Shown here piece by piece: positions 1 to 13,500 of a stretch of 34,203 nucleotides of DNA; position 1 is the first letter of the stretch, and every line of letters begins with the position of its first letter. The stretch spans positions 1 through 34,203 of the forward strand of contig LPNZ01010338.1 of the NCBI GenBank assembly GCA_001655205.1, read 5' to 3'. The translations under genes and the position numbers were made by a program. Below the pieces are notes generated by a model. It was not told the DNA's origin and did not search any database. It was given only the letters and a program-made list of their open reading frames with translations. Source of the stretch: Lenisia limosa (Eukaryota > Breviatea).

Positions 1-372
1 GGGGGGGGGGGGTATTCAGATGTGATGGAGATGGGTCCATCGCATATATTTTCAGAACCCTTCATACGTATCCTTAAAATGAAGCAGAATTTCATCAATA
101 TTAGATTGAAAATATATAGTTTTCCTGATATTGTATTGAAATATTTTGATACTAGCTGACTGAAACACCCCTCCCCCCACAGTCGCCGACAGTGCCGTAT
201 CCAGAGTACGTTGACCGCTTGCGACCACCGTACATATAAAGCCTATCTCCGACAATGGTTGTACTAGAACAAAGTGAATAAAACTACAATCAAGTCCAGC
301 ACATAATACACCACAGGATTCAAATAATATGCCAAAAAGGGAACAATAAAAAAGAAAGCTTTTTATCCTCAT
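1..372 (-). CDS. secreted protein, first exon(s), partial at left edge
   Basis: The start codon is at 370-372 on the minus strand. The first about 25 residues (MRIKSFLFYCSLFGILFESC, then GVLCA) look like a signal peptide with a hydrophobic core and a small-residue cleavage site. The frame stays open for about 106 codons to position 52. A GT donor is likely near position 180, just before the CCCCTCCCCCCAC tract, so the exon probably ends with residues ..DTALSAT. The rest of the gene lies left of the window. Cysteines are frequent in the first 50 residues (including GLDCS), as in an exported disulphide-bonded protein. I see no recognisable domain. It lies on the same strand as the next three genes. 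A chance ORF cannot be excluded, because no second exon can be checked here. Confidence 0.4.
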
Positions 373-1665
373 CCATTCTTACCTTGCATGAGTTCTCCAC
401 GGAGGGGAAGGTCCTTTAACTTCCACCTCGGCCCATACCAATGACTGAAACAGTAAAGTGCGGACTACTATTAACCATACCTTCACTGCATTCATTATGA
501 TCAAGCCCAAGAGACCCCCCCCCCACATCCAAATCAAGTGTCCATAAGTCATCACAGTAGAGGGGCATCATGCTGTTAGGTGGGAAGGGTGCCTTGTACC
601 CGCTCCAAATATAAGCTTGGTCTAAAGTTGTGACGACTGATAGACGGATACTGAAAGGACCCGAACGGGAAAGGTGAAGAACCTCATATCAAATTTGATA
701 TGGTAGTAATCTGTTTGTGCCATGATTTTAACATTCCCTTTTACAAGTCAGATAACGCAAAGGTTGAATACGACATATTTCATAAATCATATAGATGTCT
801 ATTTGCAAACACATGTGATAAAATTCAACCGTTGTTCAATTAAAAACAGTTGGTCGTACAGCATTCAATTGAATTAGCAGGCTGACTCCCCCTCCCTACG
901 AGTGCCCGAATTTAGCCATCTTTGTGAAAAGGAACGTAGAGGAGGCATATTAGAGGGCTTCAGTAGCTCAATGCTCTGGAGGGTCAGGAAGTGCTATAAT
1001 ATTGGGAAGTGGTCAAATAAAAAAATTATATTGAAAAATTTGTAATAGTCAAAAAAAATGTAAGATCGAAACTCATCTTATCAGCGCAAACGTTAGTATT
1101 ACCTGTTGCCGATCAAATATATTATAAAAAATGACATGTATATATTATATTATATATTATATGATATATCAGAAAAAAAAGACCCCTCTCAACAGTGGGT
1201 CTTCATTGCAACCCACCATATCATCATTAATAAGGAACGTCTCTTCAATTGCTTCGGGAGCAAAGGGGCAATTTGTTTGGTAAGGCAAGGAAAGACACAA
1301 TGGGTTCACTGATTGACCAAAGAAGAGATACGTGCCCCCGGGGACACTGAAAGGATAAAAAAAATATCAAAGAATATACTACTTTATGCGGTATAGCTAT
1401 ATAGCTATATAGTATTTGAGATACATACAGTGAATAGCATATGTGATACATATAATATATAGTAGTAGCTATATGATATTTACATCATATACATATTCAT
1501 ATAGTACAGTGTATATTGCATAAAATGTACATATCATAACTGATAGTATATTGAACGAACAGTTATCAATCAAATAATGTAGCCTTGTATCCTCAGAGTT
1601 TCAATTGAAGGTCAACTCCCTACCGAATAACAATATTTCTACATAAAATATCTTACTTTGACCTC

Positions 1666-4600
1666 CTACTTGAGGAAGGTTTCGCCTGTAGGCCACAGTG
1701 GAACCTTGGTATTGTCTGGGTAGCTCATTTGCACTTCGGTCAGAGAATCTTCTTGGATGTCGTAAATCATAGCCTGTGGTGTGAGGTTTTTGGATGGAAA
1801 TAGAAAAGTGAAGGTTAAAATAATTATTTAATTTTATATTTCGCTTTATTTACGTTTTCGCATTCATTCAATAGAAGAGACCCTCCACATAAACAACCCA
1901 AAGCTAACAGTGTGAGAAGGGATTGCAGGGTCATGAGATAAGAACAGATTGTCCCTGAAGAAATTTTCTCTGATTGCCTCATCAAGTTGGGTATTGGTCA
2001 TAGAGTTCTGCAGAAAGGTTAAACAGCCAGAACTAGTATAAACATGCCACGAAAAAAACAGCCTTCTATTCTAACGTACCGAGAAATCAAGTCGATTCAA
2101 TGATGTTTTCGAGAAATCCCGAGTGAAAACCACCTTCATTCCAAGAGTGTATCCCTAAGTGTTAAGAAATACACAGAAGCTGATGACACATCAATGGAAA
2201 ACTGAAACGCTTAAAATGACAAATAAATGGAGAAACATACCAGACGGTAACTGAAAGACGCTGAAAAAATTGACCCTGGAATCTGCAGCAGGTGAGTGTG
2301 GGACTTCAGAGTGTGTATACATGTCATATCCATATTTTGTAATATATTATACTGTATGTATTATAGACATCTACTTATAGGTGTGCAACAACAAAACTGC
2401 TTTAGCTTCAGAAAAAACGTAGGGTACGCCTACAAGATACGCCTGGAACAGAGGTAGAGATTCCTCGTCTGAGTCTATTTTCCTGAGTACAAGGTTGACC
2501 TTGAACCCTGTGACAAGTTCACACTCTTTAAGCTTGGCTGAAGAGTGATATGTGCTTCTTTGTCCAAAAATGATTATACAAAATGTAACGTAATTAAATT
2601 AGTTTTGGTATTCATGTGTATTCTATTGATGTATCTCATTGCTTATTTCACCGATATTCGTGATCTCAAAAACGGGTATAACTCAAACTTGCATATACAA
2701 TAAATCAAGCATACCTCCATATAGGACGTCTAGAGTTATGTCAATTGTCAGATTGGCGTTCTGTGAGAAGATTCTTTGGGAAATGGGCTCATCAAAGTAG
2801 TCCAGGCTTCGCCCTGAAGTTTTAGAGCCAACAGTTGAGGTAGTGATTCCGCCAAATCAGAAGGGACATACCCCCTGGCCAACAATTGACATACCCCCTT
2901 GGCCAACCATTGACAGCATCATAGTCCTCCTGTGGGTACACTTCTAAAGAGTGAGTTTTGCGTTCTTAAGATGAAATGAGACAAAGTGAAGTCAGATCCT
3001 TACATACTTCCACATGAGAGGCTTTTTAAGTCAGTAATGTTCGAAGGAGGACTGAATTCTACAGAGATACGTAAATTGGAATATAAAAAAGTACCAATAT
3101 AGATTGTATATAAATGTCTCATTTAAAAAATCGAACCAACTATGGTAATACCCTTATCTCCACCTGTTTCAGCATAGAAAGCCTCGGGCCGAACAATGAC
3201 ATTGGGCCGGACAAGGAGTAACTCGCAGGCACTTGTTGTGGTGAAGAGCAGTTCAAGGTTGAAGAGGACAGAATACTCCACTTCGACCTCTAACACATGT
3301 CCTGTGTTGGTGATACTAAACGTGCCGACATATCTTTTGATCTTGATGTTCAAGAGTTCAAATACTAAGGTGGATGATTTGTACAACTTCTAAACTAATC
3401 TGCTTTCTTTCTTAGCCCGATGTATATCATATACTATATTACATATTATCTCCATATTAAAAAACAAAATAGATCAGATTATATTTATTACAAACCTTCG
3501 GGAATTATGACAGATAACGAAGGTGACCCTATTCCGTAGGCTTGCATTGCATTGTAGCCATACTAAACGGTTAGTGAAAGCAAATGGATATTATTATATT
3601 CAGGAGATGCAATATCGAGTCTGGTATGACAGAACTTACAAAAACAAACTTCTGAGTAAAAACAAGTGAGCTGACCCCCAACCTGGGCTCGGATAGTCTC
3701 CGGATGGTCCACACGTAGGTCCATGATTTTGTCCTGGAAACGGCCCACAACGGCCACAGTAGCATTCCTGTGGAATTAATTGGAATACTTGCAATAGCAA
3801 AACCACGTAATCAACTCTAATGCGAGTTTTCAAAACCAGAGTTTAAAATAGTCGCAATAAATAGACAGGAAACAATTAAATATTTGTAGGTATTTGAGAG
3901 AAAAAAGACCAGCCAGACATCATTCTCACTTTGTTATCGTTTGCGTTGGAGGGTTGGGGAGGAGTTGAAATACTTCGAGCTTATTGGTAACTTCCACTCG
4001 AATGTACTCGTCCCTACGGTTTTGAGTTTCATTACAGGAAATGGTGGGACTGAATTGAATGAGTGCTGTCCAATTACTCACAAACCAGGTTCATGCTTCA
4101 CTCAGTAATGAGCTTGCACTGGCATAGAAAAAATATTAAAACAATAGTATTGAACTTGACCACATCTCAAATTCAATCAAACTAACCTATTAATGGGGTC
4201 AACATTATCTCTGGGCGTGAGAGAAATTTCGTATGTTGACGAGCGGTAAACTGTGGTATTCAACTCTCCATCTAGATTAGTCAGGTAAATAACAACGCTG
4301 GTGTGAATGCAACATTTCCTACTAAGAAGATCAAAATTAAAATGAGAAAGCCCTCATCCACTCCCTTGATCTTACATTCCCAATAACACACTTGCCCTAC
4401 ATGGATCCGTCACAGTGATATCGAAGTATTTGTTGAAGTCAAAGCGGCGGAAGTAGAAGTGGAAATAGGATACGTAAGGACCAAAGCGAAGGTCGTCTGA
4501 TGTTCTAAAGGAATAACATTATTTGAATTCAAATATACTGGAGGTCTATTGAAAAAACATATGATATATGTAGAAGAAGCCTGTACTTGTGTTCAAACAC

Positions 4601-6743
4601 TGTACCACTATCTTACATATTTATAAACCAAATTATCAGCAAAATAAAAGAGATATCAATAAGTTACTTATTGCGCGAATATTTTCGAATATTTTTCCCC
4701 TAAGAAAGAGGTATCGAATAGATCTTCTGATCCCAAAGCATACAAGCACTCTAGTGTGAGTTCTCCTGATGTTCCAGCCCCAACACTTGGAGCACCAGAA
4801 AACTGGGACTTTGAGTGATCTGGAAGACCTGTAATTGTCAGAAATGATCCTCAAATGACATTCCTATAATAAAAATACAGTTCAAGGAAAAATTCATAAC
4901 TGGCTAAAGATCGTATTATCATAAGATCCACTTGAAGCTAACCAGGAACATAAATGAGATTGCGGCTGTATGTAATGTTTTCAAACTCAATGCTAAATTG
5001 TCAGGCGTTGCAAAACTGAACAAACGTGTTGAAAGGTCTCAGAAAGAGTAACCGTTAGTGTTCCTCACATTCAAAACAAACATGTTCACCAAAAACCAAC
5101 ACATTCGAGGGTATTAAGACCCCAGCATACTAGAGAATCGCCATTTGATTAGTGTAGGCATTTTCGTGAAGAACATCATAGCGAACAAGAACACCGTCTC
5201 CGTCCTATTCAGTCAATGTTGTGAGGAAGTGAACAAATGTGCGCCAAAAGAATAACACACCAAACATAGGAATTAGAATGGCATCGATTATTGGTGGAAA
5301 TAAGAAATCAGGTATCGAAACAGGGATATTGATTGTGTTATCAATTAACAATAAAGAACTAAGAAATAAACCAATGTTTCGCAACCACACACACCTGCTC
5401 AAGAGTGATATTTGGTGTTACTGGTTCAGGGTAGGCGAGTATTGTAACAAAGTCTACTTCCTTGAACCCTTCTCCCTCGAAACGAATCAGCATGCCCTGA
5501 ATAGCGGTAAAAGGTGGATGGCACCACATGTGCAAGTGATACACAATGTATACGAATGCCACCCAAATACCCGGACATCATTATATTCGCGATCAAAAAG
5601 CGCCACTGCAGCTTGCCGCGTCTCAGTCAAAGACTCATTGTAGATTCGAGGCCCTGATGATCATAAATTACCAAAACATAATCCAGATGTTCGATTATGT
5701 ATCACCTTTGCTGCTGCCCAGGATATGACGCCAAACTACAGCAAACCATCTCAAAATCTTCGTTTCTCTATGTTTCACCCCCTCCGCTCACCCCTTGCCC
5801 AGGCAACTTCAAAGGTACCTGAAGACCCCTCAGAAATCTCAACAGAGGTGAGGCAGCCAAAAACATTGACTTCGTAGATAGCAGCCCCGCTATTAAGTAA
5901 ATAGTAAGCTGATTGTTGTAGGTAAAGATGGGCAACAAATGACAAACTAATTGTCATAAAAAAAAGTAAACCCCCATACAATACTCTGTTTCTTCCTTCA
6001 ATGAATCCAAACTCGGCGTATTCAGGGTTGTCTGGTGCGCTTGGTGCCCTTTGGGAATGAGGCATTGAGCGACGTTATTGGGTAGGTAGGAAAAAGGAGA
6101 GATAAGGAAAACTTGTCCCAAACACCCTCGAGACTCCCTCCCCCAACACACCAAACTTGGTAGTAGCCAGGGTCGTCAAAATAATTGAGAGGCATCTTCT
6201 GGGTAAGCATCTTGGTAGCCCCCTAGAGGCCGGTTAAAGAGAGTAAGCAAATTGGAAGAGGGAAACGGTGTTAGTCAGTGGTGCTAATTGCGATTCCTCT
6301 TATTCATGTTCCAAAATTATACAATTTCACCCTCTAACATAAGAAGACGAATGCTGTGAGCTATAGCCTTCGACTGAGTCAGGAACGCCATAACTGTAAT
6401 CCTAGATAGATTACACTGAACTTGCAGAGAAAAAAAGAGACAGGATCCCCCTAACATTGTCAAGGTTTACTGCCGCCTCAATGCGAAGTTCCGATGCTAA
6501 CAAGGGGGAAGCATCCTACAAATTAGACAGAAATAGACGTTAGAAGGGAAGAGGGTCAACCAAAGGTCTTTCGCTGACCCGTTTAGTGATGCGGAAGATG
6601 TTGTCGTTTCTGCGAGAAGAGGAGTTAACGAAGACATATTCAGAGGAAAATCCCTCATATTTCAAAGGTTCTTCAAATATATAGCCAAAGCACAGCTGGA
6701 AGAACCCCAGAAGAGCGAAAAGCCGACAGATTTCAATTGACAT
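1666..6743 (-). CDS. multi-exon secreted or surface protein, family not recognised
   Basis: The start is the ATG at 6741-6743. The first 20 residues (MSIEICRLFALLGFFQLCFG) are a signal peptide. Exon pieces follow at about 6480-6516 (DASPLLASELRIEAAVNLDN), 6160-6225 (GATKMLTQKMPL, FDDPGYYQVW), 6000-6050 (APSAPDNPEYAEFGFIEGRN), 5820-5900 (FGAAIYEVNVFGCLTSVEIS), 5575-5635, 5400-5490 (EGFKEVDFVTILAYPEP), 5130-5205 (DGDGVLVRYDV), 4395-4505, 4195-4275, 3670-3770 (NATVAVVGRFQDKIMDL), 3495-3560, 3170-3390, 2715-2800, 2100-2155, 1900-2010 and 1666-1755. Phases close at several junctions, for example 6160 to 6050 to 5900 and 4195 to 3770. The last two junctions (2100 to 2010, 1900 to 1755) also close and lead to a stop at 1666-1668. 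The IYEVNVFGC segment resembles the end of an F5/8-type (discoidin) galactose-binding domain, but this is weak. Other segments look like beta-sandwich repeats. No C-terminal membrane helix was found, so it may be secreted. The stop could instead be a donor (AA|GTAGGA). Several middle exons are provisional. Confidence 0.5.
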
Positions 6744-6882
6744 CGATTAGCTAATGATCGGCTAAACACTCTCTCTATCAAATATAGCTTTTATTCAATT
6801 ACTTAAACATCTCCCATCATAAAATTGTCACATATTTGCTTCGGAACAAAATTGTTATATATGAGGAATTTTCATAGGCGTG

Positions 6883-7140
6883 TCATGGCATTTTTGAACA
6901 AGTTAAAAAAACAACAAACACACTATTGCAACATGTGCAACATGATGAAAAATTGAAAAATTTGTATTGTAGTTTTATATAACCCCAAGGAGGGTTTGTG
7001 TGTGGTTTCTTTGGGACTCGGGGACTTCTGTTTCCTGGGTTGTATACCCCAGATATTGATTTAAGTTCCCGAATTCCCGATTCAAAAATCAATGCACAGT
7101 CAATGCATATAAAGAGACACAATATTATAACCAATGCCAT
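6883..7140 (-). other. short ORF with hydrophobic N-terminus, doubtful gene
   Basis: An ATG at 7138-7140 (minus) opens an 85-codon frame starting MALVIILCLFICIDCALIFE, a plausible signal sequence. It is followed by a Pro/Arg/Lys-rich stretch (RSPRVPKKPHTNPPW) and a possible donor G|GTTATA near 6980. It lies between the end of the SRAP gene and the start of the secreted-protein gene, only about 400 bp from the latter's start. No second exon could be joined. It might be a small secreted peptide or non-coding sequence. Confidence 0.2.
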
Positions 7141-7447
7141 CGAGAAACATTAAATAATAAGAATAAGAAAAACGGTGAAACGGTCTATTTTTTCACCTTC
7201 TTTGGTGAAGAATCTACATCGGTAAAAGGAGAGCAACTCGGTGATTTTGAATCTCAATAGTATTTGACGGGTATTTGACCAATCACATTCAAGGTTATTC
7301 TACATATTACAAGTAAATAAATACCCTCCCCAATACTCTAGACTTTCCAAGTGAAAGCTGCATTTCACAAACCTTGGGGTAATGCATGTCGCTTAAACAT
7401 GGACGCAATACTAGGTTGGCCCCACCCTCCTGGTGATGGTTAATGGT

Positions 7448-9314
7448 TCAGATTTTATTTGCTGTCATCTACAAAGAAAATAACAAGTTCTGTTACATCT
7501 TCCTCAAAATTCATAATATGTCATCCCTAGGCCATCTACCTCATATGCCAGAATCTGATCATTGTCTGAAAAAATCTCTGGAATTCAATAAATGTTCTGT
7601 GAATAAACCATAATCTAAGCCAAAGAAAACACATCTAACCTGGAGGCGCAATACAATTGTGGCTTGTTGAATGGGCAAGAGCTTGGTTGTCAACTTTTCG
7701 GCTAGATTGTTAGAAGACCAAGGAAAGGGAACTTTCGTGCTTTGGGTGTCACTGACTCGATCAAAATACGGCCCCCACTCACAATTGAAGCGAATTGGCG
7801 ATAGCATTTGCAGAGCAAATGATGTCAGGGATAGTTAATTTCCGGGTCAAATAAGCATCAACCTGGTTGCGTGATGAAAGGTCTATCTATTCGTAACTGA
7901 TATGTTTTTGGAGAGTCATGTGAGATCTGAATACCACCTCCTACATCCTTTGCTTCCAAGAACACCGGCATTCGATGATGGCACCATTGAAGGTGTTTTG
8001 CAGCCGCAGTGGTCAGAATCGTGTAGCAATTGGACTGGTCAACAAGGCCCGCCAGGAAGAGGAGGGGGGCCTTGGGTTTTGATGAAGGTGACACTGTTTG
8101 GTGAGTTTGAACCCTAAGCTAATCGTAATTGCTCATCGAATCCTGAATTGCCTTATCTCTAAGCTGATATGTTCAAACAAGACACATATATGATGTAATA
8201 CATATTACAAAAAGGAAAAAAAAAATTAAAAATTAAAAAAAAAATAAAAAAGAAATTGCAAACCGAGTGTTTCTGAAGACCGAATATCCCCTTTGGGGAG
8301 AGCAAATTTCGGAGGTCGACCAGCAGAAAGAAAGGTGTCATTAGGGTGGAACACGTAAGGCTCTTTGTTACTCCATTCGTAGAACCTTAGAAAAATTACC
8401 CAAAATGAGTCATTCTATTTCAGTACCAAACATTAGCTTTTTGGGACGATAGTAACAGTTAATGAAATCATACCCTTCAATTGGAACCACACATCGTCCG
8501 TCCAAAGATGTAAACAGAGTCCTGGATTATCATTATGCAACAAACCTGAAAAGAACATCACATTCATTTGATTACAACACAAACGATGTCAGCATTGCTC
8601 ACAAGACAAAAGCTTGAAAATTCAATTGTAATACTATTTCACAATTACACAACAGCAGGCTACACAACATGCACCAGGTTTTTGATTCAAAACTTCACCG
8701 CAAATCCCAGCCAACTTCAGCCCAGAAAGCTCTTCAATGCTTTCCACCCGGTTATTGATGGAGACGTGTTGCGAGTGAGGCTATGGAGTTAGCCGAGGGA
8801 ATGGTGGTGATACCACAAAAAAGTATTGAATATCTGTATTTCAAATGACAGCAGCGTACCAATTGGAGTCCCCAGGTTGAAAGGGAAAGCTCTCTTCCCG
8901 TTTCTACTCAGTAAATAAAATAACCATACAGAGTGGAGTCATACAGAAATCCAGAGGTGTATCTTGGACATAGGAAAAAACTGACTTGATGACATCACAT
9001 ACCCTTGTTGTCCTTGTTTGTTCGTCTGTTGTAAAGTTAAAGAAGAACAGACAACGATTATTTTCAACAATAAACAAGATGAATAATCGAGTGAAGCCAG
9101 ACTCCTCGCCAACCTATCCCAAACGATCAACGGGCTTTTAGTTGAAGGTTTGACATTGTAATTTGAAGCATACTTGATTTCCGTTGTATCCTTATAGAAT
9201 AAGCTTGAGAACACCCGATACACTATCAAAATCACATCCCTACCTTATTTTCTGGAACATTGCAGTAGTTCCGCAAGGCTGGAGCCGACATTGCTAGAAT
9301 TACCCGGCCACACA
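7448..9314 (-). CDS. HMCES: SRAP-domain protein (HMCES/YedK family), abasic-site DNA-protein crosslink factor
   Basis: The family uses Cys2 to link covalently to abasic sites in single-stranded DNA. Hallmarks appear in family order on the minus strand: CGRVILAMSAP at 9244-9314; NYNVKPSTKSPLIVWDR at 9114-9172; STWGLQL at 8860-8903; INNRVES at 8675-8780 (equivalent of NARSE); DGRCVVPIEG at 8474-8521, joined to FYEWSNKEPY at 8264-8385, which holds the catalytic Glu; FLAGLVD, CYTILTT and HHRMPVFLEA at 7945-8093, which holds the active-site His; and WGPYFDRV to IVLRLQ at 7640-7777. Phases close from 8521 through 7640. The initiator Met codon is apparently split: an acceptor at 9315 leaves TG then TGT (Cys2), so exon 1 ends in A and lies upstream, perhaps in the gap. 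Two 3' ends are possible: stop at 7504-7506, or after one more intron at 7448-7450. AATAAA (minus) lies at 7454-7459. The usual VNNxRN-type tail is missing. One junction (8675 to 8521) does not keep frame as read. Confidence 0.85.
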
Positions 9315-9402
9315 CTACATCCGTGATAAAGGGTGCTAACGGCTATTTCAACCACCTTCCTAAATATAAAACAAAGTAAAATCACTTCATCCCCCCCCCC
9401 CC

Positions 9403-9515
9403 NNNNNNNNNNNNNNNNNNNNNNNNNNNNNNNNNNNNNNNNNNNNNNNNNNNNNNNNNNNNNNNNNNNNNNNNNNNNNNNNNNNNNNNNNNNNNNNNNN
9501 NNNNNNNNNNNNNNN
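9403..9515. other. assembly gap (N)
   Basis: Run of N immediately after a 12-base poly-C tract (9391-9402). It may hide the 5' exon of the SRAP gene. Confidence 0.99.
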
Positions 9516-10593
9516 TGTTTCGGTCCTTTGAAGTCTGACTGTATCAAATTGTAACTGGAGTGTCAAACGGTATGAATCAGTACAAAAAAAAATATCTCTT
9601 TGTTTCGAAAGGTTGCTAAGAAAATATCTGACAAAAAAAACAAATCTTTATAAAATCGACCAGATACTATAGTCAATGTGAAGCTCTGAAAAAGAGAATG
9701 GCACATTCCAAAAAGATAGAACAGAGTGAGGTGCTGGGGGAATACACTACTACATACTGCAAAGAAACACATGAAAGTTTAACAACATGGTAAATGGGTC
9801 CAGGAACCACCTTATAACCAAAATGCCGATGCTATGCTGGTCTCCAGGATTCTGGTAGTGCTGAGAGTGTGATAATGGGTGGGAATGATATGTGATGGGT
9901 GGGTGTGCCTTGGAGAGTGTGGCTTCTTGAGCTGCATGTACGCTTCTTGTACGCTTGTGCTGCTGCTAGTACTCTCTGGTACTCTGTAATTTTCGTGTGG
10001 TGTCTATACCCCGGACGGTCCCTGGTTATACTTCCTTTTCAGAAGGGCCCCAGTGCTTTCGAGATGTTCCGCTGTCAATAATAAGCCATTTTTCTAATAG
10101 CTGAACATCCCCAGGACCCTCCACCACTTCTTCCCACCTCCAAAAAGTCAGGTCCTTCATTGCAGGAACATTTCGGAGCATTTGGTCTAGTTTTTGCACT
10201 GACATATATATATCTAAGGACGGGATCCCAAGCCCCTTTTTTTATTATCAGCCGTAGCCGAAGTGTATTCTTTTGACTTTTGGGCTAACTGAATAAGTGT
10301 TGTTGCATTTATCAGATACTTCCAACCACTCCAGAAGTCTTCTACTCAAATAGAATGATGACAATTGAGTTCCACTGTCACATCGGTATCCTTGGTGTTT
10401 TGTAGCGTGTTTCTCTTTCCCTCTGTTTCTTTGCTGTTTTTCTTCTTTTTTTTTTTCATGTTATGATTCTGTACATATATATATACTATATGATATGGTC
10501 TTTTTCTCACTTTTCAAAGAAACATTATGTATACACAAAAAAAAACAACCCATATTCAGCAAAATACCCCCCTAAAGACACATCTCCACAACC
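9516..10593. other. intergenic stretch, no supported gene
   Basis: About 1.1 kb between the SRAP gene and the end of the protease-fusion gene. Short open frames occur on both strands (9563-9772 minus, 9899-10081 plus), but none joins to neighbouring exons or shows a domain. Exon 1 of the SRAP gene, carrying the A of its start codon, is expected somewhere here or in the gap. A minus-strand AATAAA (TTTATT near 10241) is a candidate poly(A) signal for the gene ending at 10594. T-rich tracts and a (TA) run lie around 10430-10490. Confidence 0.4.
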
Positions 10594-13500
10594 CTAAATT
10601 GCATGGAGCTCCTTTCCATAGTCATTTGAACTTGACTTCTTCTTCATCAGCATAGCCCCCGCTCCTCCAACAACAACCACTCCTGCAATGTGTAAAAGAT
10701 GTCCTAGCGTAGCAAAAACGTTCAAATGATGATCACCCCTCCCCTTACCAGCAACACCCGCAGCAATGATGCCAACAGGCATTCCGGAGTCGTCAGAGGT
10801 ATCAGCCTCTTCGGGGTCAGCGTTACCACCCTAAAAGATTAAGATATGGGGCACAGAGCAATGGGAAGAATGTCAGCCTCATATTAGGTGGTAGGTGCGA
10901 GTTTCATTAATTATGAAGTCCAGTGAACAGAAATGTATACACTCCGCAGTATAAGATATGTACAATGTCCAACTATCTTCATCATCGACAAACCTCGGAA
11001 GACCCCTGGTTGTCAGGCTTTGTAGGTTCTGTACCAGGATCGCCGTTATTGGAGTCGAAGTAGACTGGCGTTCTGTGGGATGATTACACACGCGAATGAT
11101 AACATCAAAACCAGATCTTCAACCATCCTGTAGATAGTGTGGACGGCTTAGGTCAGATATCCTTGTTTTTTTTTTACAAATAACCCCAGTCCTTTGTCAT
11201 CATTAAACAGAAGGCAGTCCATCAAAAGCGCTTACGATTCAAGTGACCATGACTCTTTGTTGTCGATGGAAATGCGGATGTTGTAAGTGGTTTTGTCGTC
11301 AACCTAAGGCGGTCATACTTGAAAAGAGAGACAAAGAATTATGAACCATATGGCGAATGAAAAAGTACCCACCTCGTCAGGAACCTTGCAGCCGACTATT
11401 AAGGTCTCAACAATCACGGTAGACTCCATAATGACATCAGAAGACCCGGCTTTTTCAAACTTGTTGAGTCAGAGGTATTAATAGGCTATCTAGAACACCA
11501 ATCAACCCAAACCCAAACAGCGGTCAGTGCCAACCTTGCAAAACACCCTGTCGACAATGACGTCATGAAGAGGAGATACTGGGATTTGGAGCCATTCCGA
11601 GTCAGGCAGGGCAATCTGAAAAAAAAGGGGGGGTAAGAAAAGAACGCTATAACCTTCCATAAATAAAAGAACAACTATCAACTCTATTGACTCTTTCATT
11701 CAGAAAAGTTTAACAGCTGTATCATCTCTCAAGCGCAATTCTTCGTATGCTATTCTCCTTACCTGCGGTCTAACTCTGAGAAGAGTTGGCTCACTATAGC
11801 GATACACCTAGGGTGATCAGACAGATGTAGATCCTTTCTAGATATTTATGCGATATGGTTCCATTCAAATGTGTATATCAGCTCTCCAAACTTCTCCCTT
11901 ACTCAGCCAATTAGCCAAAATCTCAGCATTCCACCCTACCGGCATGGGTTTACCAGGACGATAAGAAACATATCCTAAGGACACGTCTAACTTGAAGAAA
12001 CCAAGTCCGTCAATCAACTCCGTGCATGTCACCTGTTGGAGTGAGACGTTTTAAATCAGGAATTGCAGCAGTCCGCTGTTACATAATACAGTCGAAGTTT
12101 GAGGATTGTGATCATTAATTCGGGATTCAACAATATTATTCCCCTCCTACGGTAGAAGAGTCAACCTTGACAGCGTTGATCTTTGATCCAGCGAAACGGC
12201 ACACCATTCCTTTAAAGGGTAACATTTGGTGTATCAATAAAGTGTAGACGGCGGCGCTAATCAGATCAGTTCAGTACGTCGTCCCCCACTAACCATCGAC
12301 AGCAGTACCTTCCTTGAGATTGAAGGTGACGGTGAAGGAGCTTTCTTCCTCACTCCACTTGTACTACAAAGAAGATGTCGAATGATTGAACAACTTCAGC
12401 AAATCCAGTTTAATGATGTAAGTAATCTGTTCACAAAATACTTACTTTGTCAAGAGAAAAGTAAAATAAAAACAACTTAAAAAGTCATTTCAATTTCCAC
12501 ACCCCTCTCACGAATTTTGGTGAATAGTCGAGGATCTCGGGGTAGAAATCAGTGTAACACGTTCCCTCAAGACCAGGCTGATTACATGTCTCTGAAGGCG
12601 TATCACAACGCTCATTGCAGCAATAGCCGTCCGTGCTAATTTGTTAAATCTGAAAACGGGTCACTTTTGATCACGCCGTATTTAACAACCTACCAAAAAC
12701 CGTAATAGCACTCTGAGTCATCCGTGCAGGCTGAGAACATGAGATGAACAAATGACACTGGTCAAATACATTCAAGTTACCCAATTACCTAATCCTCTTG
12801 GCTTAATAAACTCGCATTTCCCTTCTTTGGAGCAGTAGTACTTAGACGAAGTACCGCAATCAGAAGCCTGAGAGCAGACCTTATCCTATTGAAATTAGTG
12901 GTGAGGGTACTCTGTTTGAATCATCGGAAAATCGTAAGTCTGAAGAGTAAACCAAGAATAAAACTCATTTAAGTATGCNNNNNNNNNNNNNNNNNNNNNN
13001 NNNNNNNNNNNNNNNNNNNNNNNNNNNNNNNNNNNNNNNNNNNNNNNNNNNNNNNNNNNNNNNNNNNNNNNATCGCGGGTGAACATTGTGGCGCAAGATT
13101 GGCTCCATGGGCTGTAGCACATGTGAGTCTGGGCGTATTTGCCTCCTACAAGGTTGGTTGAAAAGGGCTACACGATTTAAATAGCGACATATCCCCATTG
13201 TTTACAAACTTATAATTGGGTCAAATGATTTCTGAAGAGAACACATTACAAAGAGCCCCTCACCAGAGCATCCAGTTCCGGGACACATAGATCCGAAGTT
13301 TCTATCGCAGAATCCGCTGCCATTACACACTCCTAAGCAATTAACAAATTAGTTGGGAATATGGTAGTATTTGGGGCTGTTCGAAGAAGACGGAATGTCT
13401 CGATAAATTCTCGATAAATATCACTATTATATCGGTCGTTCTGGAACCGGATGGAAGCCCTAGTATTATAGTATATACAGTATTAATGCATTAGGGTTTG

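Noticed and set aside
1380-1560. AT-rich palindromes considered as origin or tRNA-like structure
   Set aside because: Simple TA/ATAG repeats explain them; no tRNA or structured RNA consensus was found anywhere in the window.
7902-8117. Plus-strand 71-codon frame
   Set aside because: Opposite strand of the SRAP exon containing CYTILTT and HHRMP, which is clearly the coding side.
8568-8792. Plus-strand 74-codon frame with Asn/Thr-rich sequence
   Set aside because: Antisense of the SRAP exon with INNRVES.
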